Below the pieces are notes generated by a model, which made no database searches, was not told the DNA's origin, and worked only from the letters and a program-made list of their open reading frames with translations. Below are positions 35,061-48,507 of a DNA stretch of 64,000 nucleotides, one piece after another. The stretch is from Vandiemenella viatica (Eukaryota; Arthropoda; Insecta; Orthoptera; Morabidae), in NCBI GenBank assembly GCA_031002005.1, contig CM061920.1, positions 104,653,447 to 104,717,446 on the forward strand, given 5' to 3'. The stretch's first letter is position 1, and each line of letters starts with the position of its first letter. The position numbers and the translations under genes are program-made.

Positions 35061-36138
35061 TTTGGCCTCAAATGTCTACTTCATCAGACATATCTTTTTT
35101 TTTTTTTTTTTTTTTTTTGCTGTCTCATCCATCTTTCGAATTGTTTGATGCTATCCTCCGGCCCTTCCTATCTTAAACATATGAAAAAATATTTGTGTTT
35201 AATTTCAAGTACCTTTATGCAAATATATAATTGAAATTACAAAGTTCCCTTCATTTCCAATAGCCCGTAGGAAAGGGTTAACTCCTTATTTAATACCTTG
35301 GTGTCTTTTAATACTGTTATGTTCTTTTCTCGCCGTCTCTTTAACCGCTTAATTAGATTCTGTAATTCTCTTTGTTTTCTTTTTTGGGATAAATATTTCT
35401 TCACAATTTTTTTATTATCTCCTTGTACTCTTCCCACTCCAACATCATTGTACTTGTACCTTCCTTCCAGTTGATGAAACTTTCACTCAAATATCTTTTC
35501 AAATTCAGAATTTGTGCCTTTTTTAAATTTGAACCTATTTTCCCCTTCAATTTACTCCCGGTTACTCATATATAGATCACAGAGAACAAAAAACTAAATG
35601 TAGTTCACCATACTTTCGTTTACTGATTACAAAAAGAAAAAAGTTTTATAGAATATGACACTACTTGGATTCGAGCTTCGAGTGGAAAGAATTGCCATTT
35701 TATGCTACAAAATAGGAGTTACATGTATAGGACCGATCACATTAATTAATGATAAATGAGGTCTGTGCTATACAGTAAAACACAAATCTGCTCTAAGTTA
35801 GAGTGATGTTAAACTGAATGTGGATCAAATTACCTCTGTGCGGCTACCTTAAATGTTTGATCGGAAGCTCTGATGTTGACGTGGAAGAGATGTAATAAAG
35901 CGCCCCTCTTTTGCCAAAGTGAAGAGAGAATTTTTCAGAAACCCTTCTCGGTACTGCCAAAGTCACCCGCGGCGCCTGTTTGCTTTCTCGCGTGCGTGTT
36001 TGCTCTGCGCAGCGCAAATGTTTTTGAGCTTGGGAGATAGCAAGAGGCATTTTATGAAATACTGAACCAGTCACTCCAGAGCCAGAAAACGTTGTCAGCT
36101 TAAGTCTTATTTTAGAAACGTGTGTTTTGTTATTCATC
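35061..36138. other. Spacer with oligo-T tract
   Basis: Contains an oligo-T tract at about 35093-35118 and a Lys/Arg-rich 66-codon minus frame (35237-35437) without recognisable homology. A GC-richer patch lies at 35880-36040. Confidence 0.45.
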
Positions 36139-36330
36139 TAGAGCACGCCAGTAGCTCATTGGCAAACGCACTTGCCTTGAGAGCTCTTGCCCCTAGATTC
36201 CAGTCCTCGTGTTTCAAGGCTTTGTTTTTTGAATCTTTCGCAGATATCCCGACTAGCATTACCATTCTTCACGTGACTCATTGGGACGTCAAACTTACAC
36301 TTACGATGTCCAGAATGTATAGGACATTTG
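36139..36330 (+). mobile_element. Possible tRNA-derived SINE (second type)
   Basis: AGTAGCTCATTGGCAAACGC resembles a tRNA A-box region, and AGATTCCAGTCC fits a weak B box about 45 bases later. Downstream, TCATTGGGACGTCAAACTT resembles the AATTGGGATGTTAATCC end of the repeat at 58.3-58.6 kb. No tail or duplication was found. Confidence 0.4.
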
Positions 36331-36580
36331 GTCTGGATTAATAGGATATTAATATGGATATATGAAACATTGATTCTTTTGGAATTATTCCACGGACAAT
36401 CGTACTGTTGAGGTAATTCCGTCATTTTAGAGACACGTTGAATAGTTATCTTTGGCAACTGAACTCCTTTCATAGATGTTCACCCATGAAAAAACTTATT
36501 TCGTCTAAATTCATAAGCTCGCATAGATTTAAAAACACGCATGTACATCTATACTTCGCAATTCACAAATATTGTGGATC

Positions 36581-39500
36581 CTAATTCTGTGCATTCCAAC
36601 CCTGAACAGAACGAGGAAAGAAAATATACATAAAAGCATCAGTACGGCGTCTTATTTCGCTTATCTTATCCCTACTTTCTTTGCGAGCTAAATAGGTTGC
36701 CGGAAGAAGTATTTCATTGCAATCTTAAATTAAATAATTTCGCATATTCTAAACTAAATTCAAATGAAAATGACGTCATCTGTGTGATAAATAATCCCAG
36801 TCCAATTTATGTATCAATTCTGTGACACTTTCGTATGGACTGTAACTATCAGTCACGAATCGAGCGGCTCTCTTCTGTACTTTCTCTAACGTGTAAATCA
36901 ATTCCTTGCTATGTGTATACGAAACCCCACAACTGTAATCCAAATGTCTATGCACTGGTGTTTTGTATGAGCATTACAACTTCTCAAAATACGACCTATG
37001 AATCGTAATATAGAATTAGCTTTGCCTACGACGGAAATTATGTGCAATTCCCATTTCATGTTGCTTTGTACTATTACGCCCATATACTTCAGGGAATCAA
37101 TCGTGTTATGAACTGAATTTTTAACGTTGTACTCGTGAACAAACGGATTCTTTTTGTTGATTAATTACATTGTCTTGTACTTTTTGCAGTTAAGTATAAG
37201 CTGCCATTTATTGCACAATTCCGAAATAACATCCAGATCGCTCTGAATTTCTAAACATTCGCCAGAGCACCTTACCCTCCTAAAGATAAATGCATCATCA
37301 GAAAGCAATCGCAACCTGCAATTAACGTTGTCAACGAGATTGTTTATAAAAATTGAATAGAAGTGGTCTTTTTACACTTCCTTGAGGAACGTCTAGTTTA
37401 GAAGAGGCTTTCTCGTTAACAACGCCATACTGTGAGCAACCAGTTAGCAAATTGCGTAACCATTCACAAATCTGATCCAATATATCGTATGCTCAAATCT
37501 TCGATAAAAGACGGTTGTGTTGTACAGAGTCAAAAGCTTTCTGAAAATCTAAGTAAATAGCATCAACTTGTGAACCTGCGCCTATAACTTCCATTATGTC
37601 AATCAATAATAGGACCAGTTGTGTTTCACACGATCTGTTCTTCTTAAATCCGTGTTTATACGGTATAAGTAACTCATTTTCATATAGAAAGTTCATAATG
37701 TGAGAGCATATGACAGAATTCTACTGCAAACAGATGTTAGAGATATGGGTCGATAATTCCTAGGATCTCCCTTCTTGAAAACCGGAATCACCTGCGCTAT
37801 TTTCCAGTATATTCTAAAGATTTACGGAATAAATCTGAAAGAAATGGTTCTACTTCTTCCGCGTGTTCTTAAAATACTTTTACTGGTATACCATCGGGAC
37901 CCGGCGCTTCATCCTACTTCAGGAGCTTTAATTGCTTTATAACACCTATAATATCAATTTGTACCGGAACCATTTCAAATTCTATATGCCTCAGCGAAAG
38001 AATGTTTAAAATCCGTGTTAAGTGTGGTAGCCTTGTCGCGTCTGTCATCAACTTTCCTACCGTCTAGTAGTAGAACTGGCATATTGTTGTCACTACCATT
38101 AACTTTTTTTACATACGATCAAAATTTCTTTGGGCTTACGCTGAGCCTCTTGGAAAGTAAATAACAACGAAAATCATTAAATACCTCACACATCGCATTG
38201 TTAACATGTCCTCTTATCTCATCTAACATTTCTAAATCACTCCTATACGTCGTCCTTCTTGAGCATGCTTCTATCTTCCTTCACTTTATAACTAATCCTT
38301 TAACTTTAAGTGTATACCACGGGGGATCATTCCCTTTCCTGATTGCCCTTTTCGATATATGTAAGTCCCTACCTTTCCTGACTATACGCACGAATCGAAG
38401 CCACATCTCTTTAACTGAGCCTGTTGCTTCTATGAAGGTAGGTAATTATCCCTCAAATACGTTCTAAAACACTCCTCTGGGGTCTTTTAGAATCTGTAAA
38501 CGATCCATTCTTTTTTTCTTTTTCCTCGAGACTGTTAATTTTACCGTAGCAATTACAGCTTTATGATCACTTATTTCCGTCGTGGTAGAAATGTCTATGA
38601 ATAATTGAGGCCTATTTGTAACGAGAATATCTAAAATGTTTTGCTTACAGTTGTGGCAACGCGATGGTTCAGCGTAGAGCTGCTCAAGATGAAGATCGGG
38701 CAAAATGTCAAGAATAATCTCATAGGGTGATTTATCCCTGCCATCAGTAACGTGAACGTAATTACTCCAGTCGATATACGGAAACTTGAAGTTACCTCCT
38801 GGTATTATTGCATGATCCGGAAAAACAACTAAAACAACATTATAATGCTGCGTTACTTCAGTGATAACTGAAATATTGTAGTAAAATTAGAAAACTGTAA
38901 AACACCACTGCAATGCTGGACTCTTGCATACCCCTCATGCTACTACAACGGAAACGTGCATATAAACTCCAATGCGCATTAACAAAACAAACTGAATCAG
39001 TTAAGTGTTAAAACAATAATACTATTCTAAGTAGTAGCCAGAGGGGAAGGTTCAAGCTCAGCTCCTGGAAATGTCAATTCTAATTTTAATTTATAATTAG
39101 AAGGTCAGAGTATAACAGCAATAGATGACATTGGTTATTATATATAATATTAAAGGGTTTGAAATTGCAGCTGTAACTGTTATAATTGTAAGACCAAATG
39201 TAAAATTATATAATTAATTGGATAATAAGTCAAAGTCTAATGGAACGACACGCCAAATTCCTTGCATGAAAATGTTTATTGCAAATTTCCTGAAACTATG
39301 TAACCAACAATTTAAAAATTAACACGTTGGGCCTAATTTAGTAACTAGATTGTATAAATGAAGGGTAAAAAACTAAATTAAAATATGAGACCCGGAAATT
39401 GACGAGCTATATTACTTACATTATTCCTGAAGGCCTCAGCAATAGTTACGCCTGCATCTTGTTGACGATAAAAAGACCCTATTAAAAGTTTGGTATTAGC

Positions 39501-39810
39501 TGTGTTGAGTCTAATCCATAGGATTTCACAGACCATATCGGTATCTCTTTGTTACACAACAGGTGTTTACTAATTGCTATAAATACACCATCTCCATTGG
39601 AATGTAACCTATCGTTACAGAAAACGTTCATTCTATCGTTAAAAATTTCTGCTGAAGTTATATCCAGTTTTAACTAACTATTAGTACCTAATATAATACC
39701 TGCTTCTGTGCTACTAAAAATGCTTTCAAGCTCAGGGCTGCTTGTTAGAAACACTTCTACAGTTAATAACAAACACTTTCAACGGAAGAGATTGATTTAA
39801 GCTAGTTTTA
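36581..39810 (-). mobile_element. CR1/L2-like LINE with endonuclease and RT, decayed
   Basis: Minus order from the 5' side: endonuclease start VFVINCRSVSNKQ, ESIFSSTEAGIILGTNSWL, GDGVFIAISK; GSFYRQQDA; PGGNFKFPYIDWSNYVHV; NILDILVTNRPQLF and ISDHKAVIATVKL (38464-38830). The RT follows: DGIPVK-like block near 37880, YKHGFKKNRSCETQL, AIYLDFQKAFDSVQHNRLL (37493-37696), a SDDAFIF box near 37290 in place of the usual ADD, SLKYMGVIVQSNMKWELH, and the end block ISEIRRRTDAFMYIFFPRSV with a stop at 36581. Frameshifts and stops are frequent. The endonuclease is split by about 0.5 kb of unrelated AT-rich sequence (38886-39405). Confidence 0.82.
38886..39405. mobile_element. Putative insertion inside the LINE endonuclease
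   Basis: Endonuclease coding similarity stops at about 38886 (before GNFKFPYIDW on the 3' side) and resumes at about 39405 (AEAFRNN, FYRQQDA), exactly where these parts should be adjacent. The about 520 bases between are AT-rich and non-coding. No clear inverted repeats or duplication were identified, so the nature of the insert is unknown. Confidence 0.45.
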
Positions 39811-39817
39811 ACATATA

Positions 39818-39818
<1 letters not shown>

Positions 39819-39866
<48 letters not shown>
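39819..39866 (+). repeat. Poly-A tract of 48 bases
   Basis: Uninterrupted A on plus, directly beyond the 5' end of the minus-strand LINE endonuclease. It could be the tail of a plus-strand retroposon or an expanded oligo-T in the LINE 5' UTR. No plus-strand retroposon body is recognisable to its left. Confidence 0.92.
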
Positions 39867-39868
<2 letters not shown>

Positions 39869-42800
39869 AATGCACTCCATACGACCCCAGCCGTCTGTGT
39901 AGCCGATCACGTGTGTAGAGCAAATATGATCTATCCAAGGGAACCCAACACGACTCGACCCCACGGCGAAGGTCTAGGAATCTGCAGCCATGATTATCGC
40001 AGAAACGCCGTAGTTTCTGGTTCAGATCCTCGACTCGGCTCTAACCAGAGGTCCACACTCAGTTCTATCGACGATGCTGCTAGAATTGGGAACATGGCTA
40101 AGCAGAGAAATGTTGTGTTAGGCAATAAAACTGGACTCCGTATAAACATCTATATTTTATATCACCAAATTACTCCCTCCCAGGATGACTGCAGACAAAA
40201 GAAGATCACAGCGAGTGTAATTAGGTTCATATATGCAAAAATCTCCTATTATTCCCTTCACAATGTTATCTTCCGTGTATCAAGAAAAACAAATCAAAAG
40301 TTCCGTTAGCAAACAACTGCGAAGGTGGGCGGCTTTGTTTTTGTTTAAACGTCGTTTCCATTAGTATTCTGCATGATGTTAGCCAAATAAATTCGACTGT
40401 TCGGCCGCGACCACAAATATAAACTGCTAAATACATCAGTTAGAAAACCATTCAGTATGAGACATTTTAAAGTCTAAACGTTTGTCTCTACCACAGCAGT
40501 CGTGTGTTGTCTGCCATCTTTAGTACGTGGCCATATGCTACTGCTCACTATGAAATAATATTGGGGTGGCTAATCCTGTCAGCTTCATGCGTACCAACAA
40601 CCACTACTCCGCTCGTGGAATAGTAAATACAACAAAAGTACATATTACTTTACAAATATTTATGTTCACTAAATTTACATCTACACCACGAAGGACAGTG
40701 TGGGAAAGGGTTACCAACACCATTATAAACACATGAGAACGTCTTTGCTGGATTCTCTAACTAATACAATTTTTTTTTTCTTCTTCTTTTCCTAAGACGA
40801 ATGAACTAAGTGCTGCTTCGCAAATTTGCGAAAAACGACCATACATTCAGTAATATTTGTGAAAACTAGAACACAACTGCTTCTCTTCAAAATCTGAGGA
40901 TGTGTAGAAAGTGGAACCATTATAGTTGGTCAAGATTGCGGAGAGATGGCTAGAACATAGGCGTAGCAGCGCCCTCTTTTGGGTGATCCGACGGGTCAGT
41001 GTTACGCTACGCGCAATCGGCGCAGAGGCGTCAAATGAAGTGGAAACGTGCAAACAAGTACCGCTATGTCGCGCCTACGTAAAAGGTCGCAATATGCCCT
41101 GTCCAACTGAGTTTTTTTTGTTAAAATGTGTGCCAAGATAATCTTACAAAACCTTCTCTTTTTTCCTGATAACATGAGTCTTCTTGTCTTATATTTTCAT
41201 TCCATTTAGACCCTCCCAAACAGATAACTTATCAAAATTCTTTCGTTAATTCTCACCATCCTCTTTTGTTTTAATCGTAATACACAATATTATGTAGGCT
41301 ACAAAGACCTTGACCTATGACTGCAAACAAAAAACAGGAAAATTATTATAATAACAAATAGAAATTATTGTAGCAGAGTTATCCTTTGTTATTTCTGTTC
41401 TCATTTATAGCTCTGTTGCTGAAGAGTTTTTTCTCCCCAGACTTTGTTTTTTATTCCTTAAAAATTCCTATCCTGGAATAATAGCAGTTTAGAATCCTTT
41501 TAGAATTAGGCAACAACTTAAAATATATGCTTCCTCCATCTATTTAGGTGCCGGCCATGTCGAGTGTAACAATACCTATCATTGGTATCTTTATGCACCA
41601 CAGCCATTTCAAATCGAATGTCTTTCCCAAGTATCATCTTTGCGTTATAGATTAACATTCATGAATCGGTTTGACGGCGACCGATCTTCAAAATTTTGTC
41701 TTTAACTGCGTTATTTTTGTTTTAATTGAATAAACATTTCTAGCTTACTTCAGTAAACACACGGTGCTGCAGCGTTGTTTTGAGAGCACTGTATTAACAT
41801 CCAGTCCATTTATTATTTATTTTTATCACTGATAGTGTTAAAAAAAAGTACTATCAGGAAGAGATACAATTTTTATGAGTGATAGATGGAAATTTTTGGT
41901 GCAGTTATGTCCAAAACTGAGATAAATCTTGAATTTTCAGAGTAGCATCAAACGATAACCAATCAGATGCTCTTTCCACGAAATTCAATGAACATTGTTA
42001 TATATTTCACAAAAAGAGACCATTGCTAGTAATTTGCCTTTAGGAGGCTTTTCGTTTCAAGTAAGTGATTATTGTGCTAAAATTATTAAAAAGTTGTGAA
42101 ATGTATAATTTCCTTAATTTAAAAAAATGATTTCTGTAACAACATCAAGAGTAAGTTCTAATCGTAGTTATTGTTGTGGCTTGTGCTTTAGGGCGCATCG
42201 ACGGAGAAGTAAGTTCTAATAGTTTTAGGATGATGTTAATTTAAGGGGCTTAAAAATTTGTAGGCAGGCAGTGACACGTAGGAACTGTATGATTATTATG
42301 GAATGTACACCATATGATGAGTGTGACAATCAACGAAAAGTAAAATATGCAATATCTTTCTGGTATAAAGGTCTTCTGATAATCCCTTCATCAACGAAAA
42401 CGAAAGTTTGAAATATCCTTCTGGTATATGGTTCCACAGATAATCCCTTGATTAAATATAACTGTGCCTTACTTTTTCTTTACATTATTTTTTGTTTTGA
42501 GTCATATTGGATACATTACTTTTTCCTCTCCTTGAATTTGCTCTGTTGCCAGTTCCCTTCATCTGCAGGTTGGTCATTCCTTTTACAACATCTCTCTTGG
42601 GCTATCGTGGGCATATTTGTACGCGTAGTTCCAATGACCGCTCTTCTTCTTTACCTAGCCATTCATATTCTTTACAGCAAACTCCCCAACATTCTCATTT
42701 TTATTGCACACGGCGTCTTTTTAAATTAATTCCCAGCAAGTTACGTTTGACTGTTACAGAGCGTTGCTGATATCACTACAGTATTTTCAACTTTCTCTTT

Positions 42801-43351
42801 GATTACTTTTCCAATTTTGCTGCCGCCCAACGCCGCTGTCATTTTCTTCCAATTTCTCTGGCTCATTTCATTCTGGCAGATTATTTCTGTCTCCAGTCCT
42901 CTACTTGAAGTAACAAAGGACAGTAGATGTTTAATATCTTCTGTTTTCTTTAATTTATCTTGCAGATATTCCCTCTTTCATTGGTTTCATGTTTCAACAC
43001 CAGGAACTATTTTTTCTCTTTGTAAATTTAATATCAGTATTATTATTCTTCTTTCTTATAAGAACGACACAAGATGAACACAACCATTTATAAAAATTTA
43101 GATGAATTCGGACCGGTGACCCTTGCAACGCTTGGCAAACACGTGACCACTAAACAGTCAGACGTAAAATGTTATTTCTCACGGTATCTCATGCTGCCCG
43201 TCAACTTTTATTGACTAACATTATATTCATGGTCAGTCAAAATTCATTGGCAAGGAGCTGACAATTTCATCTCACCCGATTGTTACATTCTTGTTCAATG
43301 TTCCACGGCCCCCCTTCCTTTCTCGTACTATTCATTCACCAACCTCTCACA
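39867..43351. other. Intergenic stretch, no gene recognised
   Basis: Contains a B-box-like GGTTCAGATCC at about 40020 without other SINE parts, a GC-richer patch at 40940-41080, and an imperfect two-unit tandem repeat at about 42329-42450 (AATCAACGAAAAG.., TTCTGGTAT.., GATAATCCCTT). At 43105-43165 CCTTGCAACGCTTGGCAAAC looks weakly tRNA-like. Nothing here is firm. Confidence 0.45.
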
Positions 43352-44092
43352 AGGAGGCATCCATAAATTATATCGCACCTTAATTGGGAGGGAGGGGGAC
43401 AACAGAGTGTTTCATCGTGCGACAAGAGGGGGGGGGGGCGAGTAATAAACTTCGTGACATCGCATGTACAACTATCACTTTTCGGCTCGTGGTGGCCAAG
43501 CTGGTTCACGCTCGTTGTACTAGCTGTAACTACGGTGTCGCAAGTCAGCCGCCTTTGACATACGCCGAAAGACCAGTACCGCCTTTGAGGTCTTGACAAA
43601 ATATGACATCCACATACTTACTTAAACATACGATATCTTTTATGAAACAAAGCCACTAACCAACACAAGCAATCACAGAAGAGGAAACAAGAGATTCTGG
43701 CCATGACGAAGATTCGTCCTCAAAGAACTGCAGCTAGACATGACAGAGAAGTTCTTCGTTTGATATATGATGATGATGCTGAATGGTTGCACGAAGAAGA
43801 TGTTGACACATCGAATGTTCCCAACATTATCAAAATTGAAAACTAAGTACCAGACGGACACAAGATGATTAAATTTTGTATCAATGTATGTGATATATTT
43901 TGTCAATTTTCTAAAATGTTTAGTTTATTGTCGATTTTATGAAAAAATATTTTAAATATAAATACCTACATAAATAATTTTGGAAGTGCTGTTTTAATTT
44001 AATAATTTCTAAAGTAGGTGACCACCTGTGACCAGGAAAGGAGGAGCTCCAAAAATCATGAAATTCGTTTGACGTAATTTATGGATGGCCTC
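43352..44092. mobile_element. Possible MITE with short inverted ends
   Basis: The left end reads GAGGCATCCATAAATTA and the right end is the complement of GAGGCCATCCATAAATTACG, a terminal type I recall from small insect DNA elements. No target duplication could be matched, so the boundaries are tentative. Inside, a short plus frame at 43703 gives an acidic peptide (EEDVDTSNVPNIIKIEN), and an overlapping frame is also acidic, so neither is called as a gene. Confidence 0.45.
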
Positions 44093-45475
44093 AAATAAAC
44101 GCAATTATTTCATTTACGCGTACTTTATTCACTCTTCATTTCTCAGTTTTAGTCGCATATGACTCAGATTCTTTATATTTCACTTTCACTATTCTATACA
44201 CTATTTGATCCCTTCTATTTCCAAACTTTCCGAGGCCCATGTTTTCGCCAGCGCCATAGTATACCCAGGGCCCCTGCTTGCGCGGCTGTACGTATCTTAA
44301 TTATGTCCTTTCTTACATTAACATTTTGCCTTATTTCTGTCCTTCACATTTTCGTTTCCTTCGTTTGAACACCGGGGGGTTCTTAATTCTCAGGACTTTT
44401 TCCAGGTATTTTCCTCCCCTGACTTCATGAAAACTTTGTTATGTATTTCCCATCATTTTTTGTACGTAACATTTCTTAGAACCGTAATTTTTATTCGCTA
44501 GTACCAGCTTTATCTCGCTGAGTTTTTACCGCATGATTACCCGCATTTTCTTTTGACACTTTCAGTTACATCTTCATTTGGGTGATTAAAATTTGTTGCT
44601 ACTGTTATCTGATTATTTTCTCTTCATTTAAGAGTTACCAAACGCTTCGAACAAAGGCGAAAGACACAAATTCCGAAGCACAAGCTCAATATGGAGGTAA
44701 CCGATTACAATGAAACAGCTGAGAACCGTCGCAGTGCTCAATCAAAGTATTTTAGCAATATGAATGTCATAGCGCAAAAACACAAAATTAGATAACAGAT
44801 TTTTAATGTATCCAAAATTATTCACACACTGCGCACGGAAAATAATAAATTTCAGTATCGGTCAGGCCTTTGTTCAGACACCGATACCCCATAAAACAAA
44901 TAAAACTTGCAGTGTTTCGTTTTTATAGAACTGTCAAATGCTGCGTTGTCAGCTTTCGGTATTTTTTTGTTTTCTACCCGCATTTACTTCCCACCCACAT
45001 AACGGCAATGGATATCATTTTTTTCCGCTCTGCCTAATGGCTCGCCACCCGCCGCTTGCAGAGTTGTTCCTCCGCTGTTGTGATGCTGTAATTGGGCTCA
45101 GCAAAATGGCTGTAGCTCCTCAGAAAAATTTATGCACGCAATGATACAAGATTTATGTCATTCATTTATTTAAGATAAGATAGAAATTCTAGCTTACGCC
45201 TTGATTCTTTTTAGCGCCATCATGCCCTAACTTCCTTTTATACATTCTGATTTAGTTTCTTTGTTCTTGAGATAAAAAGAAGTGTTTGTCGAAAATTATC
45301 GGCATAAAAATTGTGCTGTATTCTAATGTTTAATTTGACTGCACTGCCTTATATTCCAATTTTAAGTGAATACATTGTTACCTATTGGAAAAGGCTTGGA
45401 TTTCAAATCGCTGAAAATATTATATAAAAATATATATTATTTCTGATTTTTTTTTTTTTTTTTTTTTTTGTAGCC
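44093..45475. other. AT-rich spacer ending in poly-T
   Basis: No gene recognised. Ends with an oligo-T run at about 45448-45469 directly before the tandem array. Confidence 0.5.
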
Positions 45476-46145
45476 AGCCATTATCTCCTTTCATACCAAA
45501 CCAAAATCGATAAATGAGGTATCATTTTGAAGGTATCCGGTTTGGTCACATCATATTTTAAGAAAGTAATTTCTCCAAATGCGAATCTTAAAGGGCAAAA
45601 ATGTCAATATTCCTAAAATGTGTTGTTTTTTTGTACACGAGCCATTTTTCTCCATGGATACCTAATCGAAATCGATAAATGAAGTATAATTTTAAAGATT
45701 AAGGTCTCCGCTTGTGTGACATCATACATTAGGAACAAATTTTTCCGACTTCGACTATTGAAGGGCGAAAGTATCAATATTTCTACAACATGATTTTTTT
45801 CTTTTCTCGAGCTATTTATCTCCCTTGATATCTAACCGATATAGATAAATGAGGTATCATTTTAAAAATTGAAATCCCCCACTTGGGTCACATCGTATTT
45901 TAAGAAAGGAATTTTTCGAAATTTGGCCCTTATAGGGCAAAAGTATAATTAGTCCCATAACGTGTTGTTTTGTTACGAGTCATTTATCTCCCTTGATACT
46001 TAACCGAAATCCATAAATTAAATCATTTTCAAGATGAAGGTCTCCATTCAGGCAACATTATAAAATAAGAACGACATTTTTCATAATTTGACCCTTCAAG
46101 AACACATTAATAAGTGTGAGAGTCACGCATATTAGACAGTTCGGA
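45476..46145. repeat. Diverged tandem array, four units of about 164-170 bp
   Basis: Units start at 45476, 45640, 45810 and 45978, each with AGCCATTATCTCC-like or AGTCATTTATCTCC-like openings. They then share CGATAAATGAGGTATCATTT, GGTCACATCATATTTTAAGA, AATTTTTC and AAGGGC/AGGGCAAAAGT blocks. Identity between units is moderate, so the array is old. No coding frame persists through it. Confidence 0.9.
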
Positions 46146-48507
46146 GGCAAGCCGGTAGATAGTAGCAGTATACATCACAGAGATATTAAAAACTGCTTCA
46201 GTGGCGTCGACTTTTAATTCGTACCTATTACACTAAAAAATATATACAGTTGATACAAATTAGGCGGTTCTTCCTTCATCCTATTACAAACCACAAACAT
46301 CTCTATTCATCGTATCCGCGAAATTTTCGCTCGTATCATCTACTTATAATACATTCCGGTAGTTAGATAGTTACAAGTCATCATCAGTAAATAAAACGAT
46401 GCCACAGCCCTTTTAAATTAAAGCACCCCGGTTCGAATCCAACCGTGATTATGTGGTTTTAATTAAGTGTTGCGTTTGAAACTGTAACTGTCTATGATAT
46501 ATTAAACATTATTGAGTAAGAAAAATGTTATGCATCTATGCACGTGCATAAATAAGTCAGTAAGGCAAGCTGGCGAAATGATATGTCCTCTAGAAAAAAA
46601 ATTGAAAATTGTTTCAGGTTTATGTCGGTTTCAAAATGTTATTTTGGGAACTAACATTGAGTATTCGAGTTGTGACTATATATTATACAACCTTTTCCTT
46701 TAATAGTACTTGCATAGCGTGAAATGCTGAATCAGGAGCTATTACGTATGGCAATAAATATAACGAAAAATGGTGAATGTTTGCTGTGACAAGGGCACAT
46801 GAGGCATAAGAGAGTGCATTTCATGAATTCTTAACAAGGTTTAGGTGGCGTAGTTCCTAATACGCTATGAGCGATTTATTTCGATCTGAGTGTAGCAGGC
46901 TAAGTAGGTATGAGGGATTATTCTGGGCGTTTAGATTTCAAGAGAGATTTTTGGGTTCATAATGATTCGATTCGTTGTGTCCATAGTCTCTCTACTGACG
47001 GATAAACGCATGCTCGCTCACAAGAAATACGTTAAAATTACAAGAAGCTACTTCCATTCAAACGTTCTTTTCCCCGTTGTGTGAGCATCCCCAGGATTTA
47101 CACTGTACAAATAAAAAGTTTTTCTGTAACTTCCAGACAGTGAATAATTTGATTGGTATGTTATCATGTGCCTACATGGAATGCGTCTTATACATAAAGG
47201 GTGATGAATAGCTCCTGCTAATTGAATGTGTGCCATTTACTCCGTTTAATTAGTAGCGAGATTTCACAATTGCTGGACAGTTGTGTTTTTGTCCCAGACC
47301 AACTAGCGATTTAGACAGTAGATTTATAAAGTGGTTTGTATCTACTAGGATAGGTTGGGTTCGTTAGCCAGATTGACCAGTACAACTGGTTTGACACAAC
47401 CTAGGTATTTCATGTTCCTGCCGTTCAGGATCGGGTACTTAGCCTTACAGGAGCTCCTAGGATATGCTCAGTCCTGGCTTCTTCTTGAAATAGTTCTGCA
47501 AAACGACCATATTTCGGATCTGATTCTTCACCGAAGGTGGCTAAACAAAAATCAGCAAGTTACTGCTTCACAAGTTTATTGCTACGGCGCAGCGTAGGTA
47601 AACTGGTGTACAAGTATTTACTTAGGTATACACAAAGATTTATAAGACAAGTCAGATATGCGATAACCGGTGTAGTGGAGTTCTCTTTCTGTAGTTGATC
47701 TCAGAATATAAACGATCAACAACGAACGAGAATGGCTGTTTGGCGATTAGCTAACGAAAATAAAACTAAGTGAATGACGAGTGAGCATATGGCTGCCTTT
47801 CTAAGGCAACTTAAACTATATTGAAGGAATGAGAACCATATCCAGTCATACACATTGAGACCCCTCTGCTGCCATCTTCGTTGTCTAATGCCGATAGCTG
47901 CCGCTTGAGACTACCAGCTGAAATTCAAAGATGAAGAGAATAGACATCAGCTATGGCTTTTAACGCTTTTACACAACCCTCCTACTGTGTCCTCGAGTTG
48001 GAGGTGATAACTTAAATCCAATCACCAACATAATCGATGCAAAAATCATCACAGGTTCGACAGACGTTGCAGAAGTTTGGCTCACTACAATCGCCGGTCG
48101 CTTTCAGCGTTCTACTTTACCGGTGGTCCATTGCCTCTCTGACTTTACATAGTTTCGTATGCTCGCTGTCGCCGACTTAAATTACGAAATTGTATTTCCT
48201 AATGGAGCAGCGGCAGCAGAAGGCTTAAAGAATAGCGTAGTAAAGGAGTTGATAGTTTTATGCGTTTATTACCGTTTTAAGTCAGGAAGGAGTTTACTAT
48301 ATGCACAGAATTAGTGCAAAATCAGAAGTGTTAGTTCCAGTAGTAATAGAAGCTTGGTTTACGTATCGGATCGGAGAGTTAGGGGTCAGTTTTTATTATA
48401 GTGTATATTTTCGATGTGTTACAGTTTGAATAGCAGCAAGGCTTTTTTTGATGCCTTTATGCCTCGTCTACATCGAAGTCATTACAGACAAAGATAAAAG
48501 AAACGAG
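46146..48507. other. Intergenic stretch; isolated B-box-like motif
   Basis: At about 46424-46460 CCCCGGTTCGAATCCAACCG is a strong B-box-like sequence followed by GTGATTATGTGG, probably a SINE remnant. No gene was recognised in the rest. Confidence 0.45.

Noticed and set aside
39732..39938. Minus frame starting upstream of the poly-A tract and running into the LINE endonuclease
   Set aside because: The upstream part is only open because poly-A reads as poly-Phe on the minus strand; the real endonuclease begins after it.
43703..43846. Short acidic plus-strand peptide inside the possible MITE
   Set aside because: 48 codons, with an overlapping frame of similar character. No conserved motif, so the coding call would be a guess.
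45476..46145. Regular repeats considered as a CRISPR array
   Set aside because: Units are about 168 bp and diverged along their whole length with no constant repeat plus variable spacer pattern, and the window is eukaryotic.
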